Origin: Martinezella lusitana
GTDB lineage: Bacteria > Pseudomonadota > Alphaproteobacteria > Rhizobiales > Rhizobiaceae
DNA: 64,000 nucleotides
Assembly: GCF_016901135.1 (NCBI RefSeq)
Contig: NZ_JAFEVL010000036.1
Span: 62,001-126,000, forward strand
Direction of reading: 5' to 3'
Shown here: one piece after another, positions 1 to 9,833 of the stretch
How positions within the stretch are numbered: the stretch's first letter is position 1
Layout of the letters: each line of letters starts with the position of its first letter
Made by a program: the position numbers and the translations under genes
The notes under the pieces: generated by a model
Told to the model about the DNA's origin: nothing
The model's database searches: none
The model's input: the letters and a program-made list of their open reading frames with translations, nothing else

Positions 1-656
1 CCGCGCCGGAAATCCACGGGATCCTCGTCCAGCTTCCTCTCCCGCGTCATCTTGATTCGGAGCTTGTCGTCCAATCTATCCTGCCAACGAAGGATGTGGA
101 CGGTCTCAACGTCACAAATGCTGGAAAATTGGCGACCGGAGATCTTTCAACGGGACTCGTTTCGTGCACGCCAGCAGGCGCGATGTTGCTTGTTCGGCAG
201 ATCCACGGCGGAGATCTCTCCGGTCTGACGGCAGTCGTCATCGGACGTTCGAACCTATTCGGTAAGCCCATGGTACAGCTCCTGTTGAACGCAAACGCGA
301 CGGTCACGATCGCTCATTCGCGGACCAAGGATCTGGCCTCCCATGCCAAAAGCGCGGATATTCTGGTCGTGGCAGTCGGCCGCGCGGAGATGGTTCGAGC
401 AGCCTGGGTGAAGCCCGGCGCCACGATTATCGACGTTGGCATTAATCGGACAAACTCGAACGAGCGTCCCAGACTTGTGGGCGATGTCGCGTTCGGAGAA
501 TGCGCAGAGGTTGCGGGTGCGATCACCCCGGTTCCAGGTGGTGTCGGCCCGATGACCATCGCGATGCTGATGGCGAATACTGTTATTGCGGCCAGCCGCA
601 CGTTGAACCTCGAAAGCTCGCCGGCCCTTCGCGACGTAGGAGTACAGGTCCGATGA
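1..656 (+). CDS. folD: FolD, methylene-THF dehydrogenase/cyclohydrolase (5' end outside window)
   Basis: This is the C-terminal two thirds of the bifunctional cytosolic enzyme that interconverts 5,10-methylene-THF and 10-formyl-THF with NADP. The open frame runs in from base 3 and reads [10 protein letters not shown], then the nucleotide-binding stretch [12 protein letters not shown] and the C-terminal signature [18 protein letters not shown]. An internal GTG at 96 is not the start, because conserved FolD sequence continues upstream of it. The stop TGA at 654-656 overlaps the ATG of the next gene (653-655), so the two are probably translationally coupled. A plasmid-borne FolD next to an ETF oxidoreductase suggests a role in recycling C1 units from an ETF-linked demethylation pathway. 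That role is inference; the family call is firm. Confidence 0.96.
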   Translation, partial: APEIHGILVQLPLPRHLDSELVVQSILPTKDVDGLNVTNAGKLATGDLSTGLVSCTPAGAMLLVRQIHGGDLSGLTAVVIGRSNLFGKPMVQLLLNANATVTIAHSRTKDLASHAKSADILVVAVGRAEMVRAAWVKPGATIIDVGINRTNSNERPRLVGDVAFGECAEVAGAITPVPGGVGPMTIAMLMANTVIAASRTLNLESSPALRDVGVQVR

Positions 657-2302
657 CTGATGCGCGCGAGAGCACGGAATTCGACGTGGTGATCGTCGGC
701 GGCGGTCCTGCCGGTCTTTCGGCGGCGATCAGGCTGAAGCAGGTCAATGCGGATCTTTCGGTCGTCGTGCTGGAAAAAGGCGCCGAAGTCGGCGCGCATA
801 TCCTGTCGGGCGCCGTCGTCGATCCGATCGGTATCGATGCCCTGCTGCCCGGCTGGCGCGAAGAAAGCGATCACCCCTTCAAGACCGAGGTGACGGACGA
901 CCACTTCCTGCTGCTCGGACCGGCCAGCTCAATCCGTCTTCCTAACTTCGCCATGCCGCCGCTGATGAACAACCACGGCAACTACATCGTCTCGCTCGGC
1001 AACGTCTGTCGCTGGCTGGCGGGCCACGCAGAAGCGCTTGGTGTCGAAATCTATCCAGGCTTTGCGGCGACCGAAGTGCTCTACAACAGCGAGGGCGCTG
1101 TCATCGGCGTCGCCACAGGCGACATGGGCATCGAGAAGAATGGCGAACCCGGCCCGAACTATACCCGCGGCATGGAACTGCTTGGCAAGTACGTTTTGAT
1201 CGGCGAAGGCGTGCGCGGCTCACTCGCCAAGCAGTTGATTGCCAAGTTCGATCTTTCCAGGGATCGCGAGCCGCAGAAGTTCGGCATCGGCATTAAGGAA
1301 CTCTGGCAGGTGAAGCCGGAGAACCACCGCCAAGGTCTCGTGCAGCACTCCTTCGGCTGGCCGCTCGGCATGAAGACCGGTGGCGGCTCGTTCCTCTATC
1401 ATCTCGCAGACAATCTCGTCGCCGTCGGCTTCGTCGTTCACTTGAACTACAAGAACCCCTATCTCTATCCCTTCGAGGAATTTCAGCGCTTCAAGACGCA
1501 TCCGGCGATCCGCAGTACTTTCGAAGGCGGCAAGCGGCTTTCCTATGGCGCCCGCGCGATCACCGAGGGCGGCTACCAGTCGGTGCCGAAGCTGACCTTC
1601 CCCGGCGGCGCTCTGATTGGCTGTTCCGCCGGTCTGGTCAACGTGCCGCGCATCAAGGGCAGCCACAACGCCGTGCTCTCCGGCATGCTGGCGGCCGACC
1701 GCATTGCCACTGCCATCGAAGCCGGCCGTGCCAATGACGAAGTGGTCGAGATCGAAAACGACTGGCGTTCAAGCGATATCGGCAAGGACCTGAAGCGGGT
1801 GCGCAACGTCAAGCCGCTGTGGTCGAAGTTCGGCACGGCGATCGGCGTTGGTCTCGGCGGTCTCGACATGTGGACCAACCAGATTTTCGGCTTCTCTTTC
1901 TTCGGCACGCTGAAGCAGGGCAAGACCGATGCCGCCTCGCTGGAGCCGGCATCGATGCACAAAAAGATCGATTATCCGAAGCCGGATGGCGTCCTCACCT
2001 TTGACCGCCTCTCCTCCGTCTTCCTCTCCAACACCAACCACGAGGAAGACCAGCCGGTCCACCTCAAGGTCAAGGACATGGACCTGCAGAAGCGCTCGGA
2101 ACACGATGTCTTTGCGGGCCCCTCGACGCGCTACTGTCCGGCCGGGGTCTATGAATGGGTGGAGAAGGACGGCGAAGAAGTGTTCGTCATCAACGCTCAG
2201 AACTGCGTGCACTGCAAGACTTGCGACATCAAGGACCCGAACCAGAACATCACGTGGGTACCGCCGCAAGGCGGCGAAGGGCCGGTCTATCCCAATATGT
2301 GA
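653..2302 (+). CDS. Electron-transfer-flavoprotein:ubiquinone oxidoreductase
   Basis: A 549-residue ETF-QO that takes electrons from reduced ETF and passes them to ubiquinone at the inner membrane. Near the N-terminus is the FAD-binding Rossmann motif [17 protein letters not shown] (residues about 12-28). The C-terminal 60 residues form the ferredoxin-like [4Fe-4S] domain with cysteines in CPAGVYEW and [13 protein letters not shown]. Length is normal for bacterial ETF-QO. The ATG at 653 was chosen over a longer frame from 500 because it starts just before the Rossmann fold and overlaps the folD stop as ATGA. No etfA or etfB gene is visible here, so the electron donor must be encoded elsewhere. 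The coupling to folD fits oxidation of N-methyl compounds, which is an inference. Confidence 0.95.
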   Translation: MTDARESTEFDVVIVGGGPAGLSAAIRLKQVNADLSVVVLEKGAEVGAHILSGAVVDPIGIDALLPGWREESDHPFKTEVTDDHFLLLGPASSIRLPNFAMPPLMNNHGNYIVSLGNVCRWLAGHAEALGVEIYPGFAATEVLYNSEGAVIGVATGDMGIEKNGEPGPNYTRGMELLGKYVLIGEGVRGSLAKQLIAKFDLSRDREPQKFGIGIKELWQVKPENHRQGLVQHSFGWPLGMKTGGGSFLYHLADNLVAVGFVVHLNYKNPYLYPFEEFQRFKTHPAIRSTFEGGKRLSYGARAITEGGYQSVPKLTFPGGALIGCSAGLVNVPRIKGSHNAVLSGMLAADRIATAIEAGRANDEVVEIENDWRSSDIGKDLKRVRNVKPLWSKFGTAIGVGLGGLDMWTNQIFGFSFFGTLKQGKTDAASLEPASMHKKIDYPKPDGVLTFDRLSSVFLSNTNHEEDQPVHLKVKDMDLQKRSEHDVFAGPSTRYCPAGVYEWVEKDGEEVFVINAQNCVHCKTCDIKDPNQNITWVPPQGGEGPVYPNM

Positions 2303-2686
2303 GCAACTTGGCGAGACGCAAAACCTGTGACGATCTGGAGTGAGGCGGTCAAACACAGACAAGAAGCAATTTGCTTTTTACGTCTTGGATGAGTTCTCGT
2401 TGCAGGCTCTTTCTGCGGCGCTGACAGTGCTTAGGCGAGCGCAGACCTGCCCACTTGAGGCAAGGTCATAGGCACCTGGACAAACCGCACGCGGAAATTT
2501 GTCTTTTTCGCCGGCCTCATGATCGCGAGACCGCGTGTCCACAACATCACAGATTGGCGATCGCAACCCGATCGAGACAAGCGGGCCTTCACTGAAGTGC
2601 TACGAGACAAATGCTCCAAGGCTGTGGCCTCGCTGCGAAGGCCGGGATGTCCTTTTTCAATGACATCAGCTTTCACCATAAGCCGC
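2303..2686. other. Intergenic stretch, no gene recognised
   Basis: There is no convincing coding sequence on either strand here. A short A/T-rich dyad around 2363-2377 (AGCAA/TTGCT followed by five T) could be a weak terminator for the folD-ETF-QO pair, but the stem is too short to be confident. Confidence 0.3.
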
Positions 2687-3922
2687 CTAACTCTTTATCG
2701 AGGTATGGACGCGTCTGACCGAAAGCCATACCACGAGGAGAATAATCGGCACAGCGATCGGAATGACGGCCTTCGTCCAGTGGGCGGCGGGAGTCAGGAT
2801 TGCTACGCCTTCCAGCATGTATTTCAGTATGCTCAGCGCATAGTAGCCGATAGCAAAAACTGACAGACCCTCGACAGCCTGCTGCAGTCGCGTCTGTATC
2901 GCAAGTCGGCGTTCCATGGATTGAAGAAGAGAGGCGTTTTGTTGTTCGAGTTCGACTTGCACTGAAGTCCGCAGGAGCTCGGTCGTCCGTGCAACGTGAA
3001 CTGCCGTATTTTCAACGCGTCGATCCGCTTGCTCACACGAACGTACGGCAGGTCCAAATCTTCGGTCTATGAAGACGCCGACGCGTTGGTGTCCTTCGAT
3101 CCGCTCCTCGCGAAGTTCTTGAACTCGACGAAAGACGAGATCCGCGTAGGCCGCAGTCGCACTGAACCTTTCGCGCGTCTTGATCGAGAGATCCTGCATC
3201 TCCGCGGAGCATTTAGCGATTTCCGCAAGCACTGCCTGCTGGCTCGAAGAGGGATCGCGCAGCGAGGCAATCGCCGATTGGAGTTCACGCTCTATCTCCA
3301 CGCACTTTCTGAATGCAGCTTTCGATAAAGGAAGGGCTAAAAGCGCCATCATCCTATAGTCCTCTATCTCAAGGAGACGACGAACCATACGTCCAGTTCG
3401 ATAGGAATTTAGGTGCCGGTTAAGCAGAACGATCCTCGTGGCGTGGTCCTTCCCCAAACGAAAGGTCGACCATACCTCGGCATCTCTTCCCCCAACTGCA
3501 GAAGCAACGAGATCGCTGCCCGCCTCGAGGAGGTCCGCCGCCCGGTAATCGCCGACCGGAACTACCAAGACTTCAACATTGCAAATCCGCTGACCAGGCA
3601 TCGCTTCGAGTAGTTCCTGCCAAGCAGCGTCCGACACAGGAAGCGAGGCAATGTCTCCGCTCCATGCTACGACCTGGGTGACAGAGACGAATTCGGTATG
3701 GACTTCCCATTTGATCTGGCCGCCAGCAACCTGGACAATGCCGCTGTTTCCTTCCCGTGTTTGTTGCCCCTTCAGAGCCAAAAGATTTGCGGGAACGATG
3801 TCCATCACGCCCGCAAAATAGAATGCATGATGCCGCACGACCGCAGGCCCATCGAAGTACAGCGATGGGCGCGAATGGAACTCGTCGTGCAATTGTCGTC
3901 GCATCGGATGGTCGGTCGGCAT
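2687..3922 (-). CDS. DUF3422 family membrane-anchored protein
   Basis: A 411-residue protein of the DUF3422 family, recognised from the N-terminal HPMRRQLHDEFHSRPSLYF block and the overall plan. That plan is a globular N-terminal half, a long helical middle (about residues 200-350, rich in E, R, Q and A, probably coiled coil) and two hydrophobic segments near the C-terminus (around VFAIGYYALSILKYML and AVIPIAVPIILLVVWLSV) that should anchor it in the inner membrane. No biochemical function is established for the family. It follows the glutamate dehydrogenase gene with 27 bases between them on the same strand, so the two probably form one transcript. Confidence 0.85.
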   Translation of the reverse strand: MPTDHPMRRQLHDEFHSRPSLYFDGPAVVRHHAFYFAGVMDIVPANLLALKGQQTREGNSGIVQVAGGQIKWEVHTEFVSVTQVVAWSGDIASLPVSDAAWQELLEAMPGQRICNVEVLVVPVGDYRAADLLEAGSDLVASAVGGRDAEVWSTFRLGKDHATRIVLLNRHLNSYRTGRMVRRLLEIEDYRMMALLALPLSKAAFRKCVEIERELQSAIASLRDPSSSQQAVLAEIAKCSAEMQDLSIKTRERFSATAAYADLVFRRVQELREERIEGHQRVGVFIDRRFGPAVRSCEQADRRVENTAVHVARTTELLRTSVQVELEQQNASLLQSMERRLAIQTRLQQAVEGLSVFAIGYYALSILKYMLEGVAILTPAAHWTKAVIPIAVPIILLVVWLSVRRVHTSIKS

Positions 3923-3949
3923 CGTAGGTTTTCCAAATCTCAGTGAGGT

Positions 3950-5218
3950 TCATGGGAACAAACCGCGGGTCGCCTTGGCGCGCATGACAGTCTCGACGCC
4001 GATCGCCAGTGCCGCATTGCGATGCGAGATGTTGTCTCGCTTAGCCCGTCCGAGAACCTGATCGTAGGAGCGCTGCAATGCTTGGTACAGGCGATCCATG
4101 ACCTCCCTTTCGCTCCAGAAGAACTGCTGGAGTCCTTGAACCCACTCGAAGTAGGAAACAATGACCCCGCCGGCATTGCAAAGAATGTCAGGGATTACGA
4201 ATATTTCGTCGCGCCGCTGATCAAGGATCTCGTCGGCTTCCGGCGTTGTCGGGCCGTTAGCGCCTTCAGCAAGAATCCTGCACTGAAGCTTGCTGACGTT
4301 TTCAGAACCGATCACGCGTTCCGTCGCGGCCGGGACGAGCACGTCACATTTTTGAAGCAAAAGGTCTGCGGGGTCGATCGTCATTTCGTTCGAGAAGCCG
4401 CGCAATACCCGCCGCTCTCGAACGTGGCGCTCCAAGGCACCAACATCCAAGCCCTTTGGATCGTAGAATGCGGCAGTATGATCGCTGACGCCAATAATGC
4501 GAACGCCTTGGCTCGCGAGCGTCAATGCCGCGATAGAGCCGACGTTGCCATATCCTTGGATGATTGCCGTAGCGCCAGAATGCGAAAGGTTGATCTTCTT
4601 CATCGCCTGGCCGACCAAGTATGCGACGCCGCGTCCTGTCGCCTCACGACGACCAAGCGTGCCTCCTGTCTCGACGGGCTTTCCGGTGACGATCTCGCTG
4701 ACGGTCTTCCCCTGATACATAGAATACGTATCCATGAACCATGCCATAACCTGTTCGTTGGTTCCCATGTCGGGCGCCATTACGTCGATATGCGGACCGA
4801 CAAACGGGATCATCTCTTGCATGTATCGTCGCGAAAGGGCTTCCATCTCTCGTGGCGACAAAGTGTGCGGATCGACGGTGACTCCACCTTTTGCCCCGCC
4901 GTAAGGCAGGCCCGCAAGCGCGCACTTCCAACTCATCCACACCGCCAGCGCAGCAACCTCCCCCACGTCGACATTCGCCGCGAAGCGCGTGCCCCCCTTC
5001 GTGGGGCCTAAGGTAAGATGATGCTGTACTCTGTATCCTTGAAATACTGCGGTCGATCCGTCGTCACGATGGATAGGGCAAGATACGACGACGGCTCGCT
5101 TTGGAAGGAAAATGCGTTGTCGTTCGTCGGTCGGAATATCTAAGTGGTTGGCCACGGCTTCGAACTGCCGAAATGCCATATCAAACACCTCGCCACCGTA
5201 GGCGGACGAACTCTGCAT
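3950..5218 (-). CDS. Glutamate dehydrogenase (Glu/Leu/Phe/Val dehydrogenase family)
   Basis: A 422-residue cytosolic enzyme for reversible oxidative deamination of glutamate to 2-oxoglutarate. Visible family motifs are GPTKGGTRF and LPYGGAKGGV (substrate binding, with the catalytic lysine in the second) and the Rossmann stretch AIIQGYGNVGS. The dehydrogenase closing segment ILCNAGGVIVSYFEWVQ is also present. The ATG at 5218 was chosen over one 27 bases upstream because AGGAGAG lies five bases before it. Length suits the hexameric bacterial type. It is followed by the DUF3422 gene. A plasmid GDH beside an FAD amine oxidase-like gene fits a catabolic, ammonia-releasing role, but NAD versus NADP use cannot be read with certainty. 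Confidence 0.94.
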   Translation of the reverse strand: MQSSSAYGGEVFDMAFRQFEAVANHLDIPTDERQRIFLPKRAVVVSCPIHRDDGSTAVFQGYRVQHHLTLGPTKGGTRFAANVDVGEVAALAVWMSWKCALAGLPYGGAKGGVTVDPHTLSPREMEALSRRYMQEMIPFVGPHIDVMAPDMGTNEQVMAWFMDTYSMYQGKTVSEIVTGKPVETGGTLGRREATGRGVAYLVGQAMKKINLSHSGATAIIQGYGNVGSIAALTLASQGVRIIGVSDHTAAFYDPKGLDVGALERHVRERRVLRGFSNEMTIDPADLLLQKCDVLVPAATERVIGSENVSKLQCRILAEGANGPTTPEADEILDQRRDEIFVIPDILCNAGGVIVSYFEWVQGLQQFFWSEREVMDRLYQALQRSYDQVLGRAKRDNISHRNAALAIGVETVMRAKATRGLFP

Positions 5219-5413
5219 AAAAACTCTCCTGGTTCCCGAGTGCACAGGCGCTGTCGCGGATGAGGTGGTCGGGCTCTGCCACGGGGCAGATCGAGATCAC
5301 CTCCATGCCACTTCATTCCCTCCGCGCATGACGCGAATGAAATATCCGTCACCCCGGTCGCCAACTCAATCAATTGATGGGCAAGACATCATTCCACGGC
5401 AGAATGGTTGACT

Positions 5414-6310
5414 TCAGCGATCCGCGGCTGTCCGCGAGAGGATCCATCGCTTGAAAGCCAACAGAGGAGGATGGGAGGAACGATCTGAAGGCCATACGAG
5501 GTGGTAGGCCTCAGCGCTCCTCATTTGGGCATCGACCGCATGCACCAGCTTGCCTTGTGCCAGCTCCTCCTCGATCAGGAATTTTGGGAGTAAGGCCACT
5601 CCAACACCGGCGATCGCCGCCTGTGCAGCCGTGGCAAACTGATCGAAAAGCATACCATGAACTGATTCGGGCAGGATGCCGTACATGACCATCCATCGTT
5701 CCCATGCGTCGGGACGGCTCGCGAGGTGGAGCAAAGGCGCCCTACGCACATCCGACGGCTCAACGAACTTGTAGGCTTCTTTCACTCCAGGGCTGCATGC
5801 CGGCGTCACAATTTCTTGCCGGAGCAACGCAAACTCTCCACCTGGCCACTCTGGTCGTCCAAAGTGGATTGCAGCGTCCAGCGGTTCGAGCCGAAAATCG
5901 AATTCAGTGATCTTGGTCATCAAGTTGACCGTTATCCCGGGATTTCCGCTGAGAAAATCGGGTAGCCTTGGCGCTAGCCACCGGGCTCCAAAGGTCGGCA
6001 AGATTGCAAGGTTCAGCGTTCCGCCGTAGGGGTTGGCACGAAGATTTAGAGAGGCGCTACTAATCTTGCGTAGCGCGTCCCTGACCTCTCGAGCGTAACC
6101 TTGGCCGCCGATCGTAAGCTTGATCGTTTGCCTCTCGCGATGGAACAGCTCTACGCCAAGTTGTTCCTCCAAAGCACGGATTTGCCGCGACACGGCGCTC
6201 TGCGTCAGGTTTAGCTCCTTCGCGGCTGCAGTCACGCTTCCTGTACGAGCCGCGGTTTCAAATGCGGCAAGCAAAGGAAGCGAAGGGAGGAAACGACGGG
6301 GAACCTGCAA
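5414..6310 (-). CDS. LysR-family regulator, GcvA-like
   Basis: A LysR-type regulator of 298 residues. The winged helix-turn-helix is at the N-terminus (AFETAARTGSVTAAAKELNLTQSAVSRQIRALEEQLGVELF, described here by its ends), followed by an effector-binding periplasmic-protein-like domain with the GcvA-type closing pattern AAQAAIAGVGVALLPKFLIEEELAQGKLV. I place the start at TTG 6310 rather than an ATG at 6358. A perfect AGGAGG sits five bases before the TTG, whereas the longer form would overlap the upstream oxidoreductase gene. The gene starts 10 bases after that gene's stop, so it is cotranscribed with the oxidoreductase and may regulate it. Its ligand is unknown. Confidence 0.9.
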   Translation of the reverse strand: MQVPRRFLPSLPLLAAFETAARTGSVTAAAKELNLTQSAVSRQIRALEEQLGVELFHRERQTIKLTIGGQGYAREVRDALRKISSASLNLRANPYGGTLNLAILPTFGARWLAPRLPDFLSGNPGITVNLMTKITEFDFRLEPLDAAIHFGRPEWPGGEFALLRQEIVTPACSPGVKEAYKFVEPSDVRRAPLLHLASRPDAWERWMVMYGILPESVHGMLFDQFATAAQAAIAGVGVALLPKFLIEEELAQGKLVHAVDAQMRSAEAYHLVWPSDRSSHPPLLAFKRWILSRTAADR

Positions 6311-6320
6311 AGTTGCCTCC

Positions 6321-7604
6321 TTAGAAGCGCGACTCCGCGAAGTGAGCGACCTGTGCACCGAGCTCGTAATAGGCTTCCTTAACTGCCCGGAACGGTGTCG
6401 GTGCTGCGACGGTCACGGGAAGCGGGAGAGCCTGTTCGGCCAGGTTTCCCGACACGAAGTTCGCCAATACCTTACCAAACGTTGTTCCGGGAGCGATACC
6501 GCGCCCATTGTAGCCGCTGAAACCGACCACATTTTCATCGAACTTGTGAAAGCGTGGGACAGCGTCCGTAGTCATACCGATCTTTCCGTACCAAGCGGCC
6601 TCGAACTCGACGTCGCCGAGCTGAGGAAACACTCGCTTCAAGGAGCGCCTCGCCCAAGCTTGATGGACCGAATGCCCGGTATTGCGCAGAGCTCCAACGC
6701 TGCCAAAAACCAAACGACCTCGCTGATCCATACGGAACGACGATAGAATTTGCTTGGTATCCCAGCAGCCTTCCCTGTTGGGAAGCACCGATTTTCTAAG
6801 GTTGTCGGTAAGTGGCTTGGTCGCGAAATTGAAATACGGGAGATGAACCTGTTCGTCGCGGACGACTTTCCAAGGGCCGAAGGAATATGCGTCTGTTGAA
6901 ACCACGACCCATTTCGCGGAAACGGATCCTGACTTAGTCTTGACCAGCCAGTTCGACTTTTCTTTCACAGCAGCGACCACAGGGCTGCTGGTGAAAATTC
7001 GAACGCCAAGACTTGTTGCAACCTTTGCCAGGCCCCGCACATATGCCAAAGGCTGAAGGGTGCCTGCGCGGGGATCGAAAAGCGCGCCAGTATATGCGGT
7101 CGATCCGGTTCGACGGCTCGTTTCCTTGGCATCCAAGAGCTCCAAAGGCGCTCCCCGCGCTACCCACTGCTTGTGGCGGTGCCTGATCTCGGCAACACCT
7201 TCTTTTCCGACCGCAAGATGAAGCGTGCCGTTCCTCTCGAGTTCGCATGAGATCCCGTGGTGCTCGATCATCTCGCGGACAACGAGCGGTGCATCCGATA
7301 GGAGCTTAAGGCATCTCTCCCCGTAGTCGGCCCCAAGCACGCCAGGGATGTCGTCAGGCATAACCCACATGCCGCCATTGATGAGACCAACGTTACGGCC
7401 CGATCCCCCAAAGCCGATTTCGACAGCCTCCAGAACAACGGAGGTCATTCCGAGTTGGGCAAGGTGGAGCGCAGTAGATAATCCCGTAAATCCTGCGCCG
7501 ACGATCACCACGTCCGCGGCAATCGCATCGGTTAGTTCGGCAGTTGGCGGCGGCGGCGGCGCAGTTTTTTCCCATAGTCCGTGGGATCGCGGGTCATTAA
7601 GCAT
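6321..7604 (-). CDS. FAD-dependent amine/amino-acid oxidoreductase (DAO family)
   Basis: A 427-residue flavoprotein of the D-amino-acid oxidase fold, similar in layout to gamma-glutamylputrescine oxidases. The dinucleotide-binding motif ADVVIVGAGFTGLSTALHLA is near residue 32, followed by the acidic residue in VVLEA. The conserved GFGGSGRNVGLINGG flavin-contact loop and a C-terminal FSGYNGRGIAPGTTFGKVLA segment are both present. It probably oxidises a C-N bond of an amine or imino acid and gives hydrogen peroxide or passes electrons on; the substrate is not readable. ATG 7604 or GTG 7610 may be the start (AGGG lies upstream of both). It is followed at once by the LysR regulator, and by glutamate dehydrogenase further downstream. 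Confidence 0.88.
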   Translation of the reverse strand: MLNDPRSHGLWEKTAPPPPPTAELTDAIAADVVIVGAGFTGLSTALHLAQLGMTSVVLEAVEIGFGGSGRNVGLINGGMWVMPDDIPGVLGADYGERCLKLLSDAPLVVREMIEHHGISCELERNGTLHLAVGKEGVAEIRHRHKQWVARGAPLELLDAKETSRRTGSTAYTGALFDPRAGTLQPLAYVRGLAKVATSLGVRIFTSSPVVAAVKEKSNWLVKTKSGSVSAKWVVVSTDAYSFGPWKVVRDEQVHLPYFNFATKPLTDNLRKSVLPNREGCWDTKQILSSFRMDQRGRLVFGSVGALRNTGHSVHQAWARRSLKRVFPQLGDVEFEAAWYGKIGMTTDAVPRFHKFDENVVGFSGYNGRGIAPGTTFGKVLANFVSGNLAEQALPLPVTVAAPTPFRAVKEAYYELGAQVAHFAESRF

Positions 7605-7651
7605 TGTCACAATCCCTTGAGCACAGGTAGGTCCTAGCCAAGGAACCTATC

Positions 7652-8400
7652 TCATACGCTCTGCGGCAGAAAATAATGATTCCGAACAAACTTATTACCA
7701 TTCGGAATGACCTCCAGTCCGTCGCCACGATATCTCTCGCAGGCAGCGACAACCCATCGCTTGAAGCGCGTGACATGAGACGCTTCCGGTCGACCTTTTC
7801 GTATGACAACATAATGCGCGCCGCTACTCGGCATTTCCTCAATCGACATGGGTACCAGCGCACCTATTTGCAAATGCTTCTCGATTATCGCCTTCCAGCC
7901 AAGGAGAACACCCTGTCCTTCAACCGCGGCGGTGACAGCATCCATGTAGTAGCTGCAATGGGTATCGACTGCGACATCGATCTGCTCCCCGAACGCGTAG
8001 TTTGCCCAATCAGACCAGCCTTGCCAGGAATTCGCGCCCTAATGTCATCTGTGACGAGATGGCGATCGTAGTAATGAGGACTTTGCAAATGGGCCTCTGC
8101 GATCCAGATAACTTGGACTGCACACAGAAACGAGGGTATCAAGGAATAGAAACGTAGCGTCACCATCGGGCCATGTTCCGTGTCCGAATCCGAAGACGGC
8201 ATCGAAGCTTGAACGGCGGATATCTACGTCAGCATCTTGGGAATCAATGCGGATGCTTATTCCTGGATTGTCGCCCGAAACTGCGACAACCTGGGTGGCA
8301 ACCAAAGAGTTGAGAATGCGACGTAAGCGCATCCGCCCAATTCGTGCTAACGGCGATCCGATCTCGCAGCTATTCGGCACCCACGAGGACGTCGCCACGG
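7652..8400 (-). pseudogene. Decayed LysR-family regulator
   Basis: Pieces of one LysR effector-binding domain lie in three different minus-strand frames. About 8400-8080 reads DVDIRRSSFDAVFGFGHGTW and TLVSVCSPSYLDRRGPF, the usual first half of a GcvA-type domain. A middle part around 8100-7945 is shifted. 7945-7652 reads MDAVTAAVEGQGVLLGWKAII and continues to the usual tail RFKRWVVAACERYR. No intact helix-turn-helix is found upstream. At least two frameshifts and loss of the N-terminus make this a pseudogene. It precedes the FAD oxidoreductase and may be that gene's former regulator, now replaced by the downstream LysR gene. Confidence 0.75.
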
Positions 8401-8521
8401 CTGAATAGGTTATTGCTGGCGACGGGCACCGACTCCCTTTTGAAATGACCATCCGACGGTCTTTCACACGACTGCCGAAAAGCGCTTCTTTTTCGAAACG
8501 GCCATTACATTTTGCGTGCAA

Positions 8522-8878
8522 CCGACCAATGGGACCGCTGCGCTTTCAAGATCTTTGATCTCATGAAATTTGCACAGATGCTTGAGGAAAAAGTATCTCG
8601 CAACATGGTTTCGCTGTGATTACGTGACTGTTTAAGTCTGCGCTTTTTAAACAACAGCGCTGGACAGAAAACGTTCGGAAACTGCTCTGTCGATAAGAAA
8701 TTTACGGTCTAGGTGAACTAATTTCGCTCTCGCTTCATCGGTCAGTCAAAAACGTCGAAAGGTCACGCTACGTAAACTACGTGGCTCATGCAGTTCTCGA
8801 CGACCGGGAGAGCGAAGAAGCCATTGAAGAGTACGGCGTGCGGAGCACAGAGGTCCTACAGGGCGTTTTCTAAAGGAA
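8522..8878. other. Intergenic stretch, nothing recognised
   Basis: This A/T-rich stretch lies between the LysR remnant and the AraC gene. I see no supported coding sequence or strong regulatory motif in it. It may hold further remains of the decayed LysR N-terminus, but no HTH is readable. Confidence 0.3.
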
Positions 8879-9739
8879 TTATAAGCGTAGCGGCTTGCTG
8901 GTGTTACTCCTAAGCCTTCGGTGATCGGCAACTGTGCGGTCGAAGTAGCGCGACGGCGTCGTTCCCAGGGCCTTCCTGAACATTGTTATGAAAGAGGTTG
9001 CCGACTCGTAGCCAAGGGCATCAGAGACATTCTGTACGGGCACTCCGTCGAACAGCTTAGAGAGCGCAACAAGCAGATGGAGCTGCTGCCGCCATCGGCC
9101 GAACGTCATACCCGTTTCCCGGACGACCAAGCGGGCAAGCGTCCGCTCGCTGGTCGCGGTCTGACCGGACCATTCGGCGAGCGTCGTGCGGTCGCCCGGA
9201 TGTGCCATCAGCGCCTCTTGGATCGCCACCATCTTGGGATGAGACGAAACAGGGAGCCTCAGTCCGCCCGTCGGCATTCCCTCGAGTTCTCTCAACAGGA
9301 CCTTCATCAGAAGAAGTTCGTGCTCGTCGGCGTCGCTTCCTACGGTCGTGCCAACGAGGCGCAGGACTATCTCCCTCACCAATGGGGTGATCTCGAGGGT
9401 GCAACAATGATGGGGCAGGCAGGCGGCGTCCTGCTTAATGAACAGGATGCATATGCGCGAGTGGGGCGATGCCGGACTGCGGTGCCGAAGGCCGGCCGGA
9501 ACCCACACGGCGCACCCCGTCGGGACGATCCATATCGAGCCGGGAACATGGCACATGACCGCACCGCTCAGCGCGAGAATGAGTTGCCCGCTCGCGTGCT
9601 CGTGCAGCGGCAGCTCAACCCAGTCCTCGTCGTACCCGACAAGTAACGCCATCGCGGGTGTCGCGAACTCGACGTCCCACGCGGCTGCCGTCGGCGCCCG
9701 AGCGGGTGCGATTGGCAGATTTTCGATATCGATAGTCAT
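8879..9739 (-). CDS. AraC-family transcriptional regulator with N-terminal cupin domain
   Basis: A regulator of about 286 residues. The N-terminal half has a cupin-like ligand domain (LPLHEHASGQLILALSGAVM and the PAGLRHRS loop). The C-terminal 100 residues carry two helix-turn-helix motifs typical of AraC, with TLAEWSGQTATSERTLARLV as the first and VQNVSDALGYESATSFITMF leading to GTTPSRYF as the second. It is transcribed away from the amidohydrolase gene across about 95 bases, so it most likely controls that gene. The start is uncertain: ATG at 9739 or 9763, neither with a strong Shine-Dalgarno sequence. Confidence 0.9.
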   Translation of the reverse strand: MTIDIENLPIAPARAPTAAAWDVEFATPAMALLVGYDEDWVELPLHEHASGQLILALSGAVMCHVPGSIWIVPTGCAVWVPAGLRHRSPASPHSRICILFIKQDAACLPHHCCTLEITPLVREIVLRLVGTTVGSDADEHELLLMKVLLRELEGMPTGGLRLPVSSHPKMVAIQEALMAHPGDRTTLAEWSGQTATSERTLARLVVRETGMTFGRWRQQLHLLVALSKLFDGVPVQNVSDALGYESATSFITMFRKALGTTPSRYFDRTVADHRRLRSNTSKPLRL

Positions 9740-9833
9740 TCCACAACGTATCACGCCATTCATGGACGCGATACTAACAATCCGGCCGGGGCGAGCGTTC
9801 AACGCTCCCGGCGCCGAATGGAGAAACGAGATC

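Noticed and set aside
3413..3613. Short plus-strand frame inside the DUF3422 gene
   Set aside because: It is an antisense shadow of a well-supported gene.
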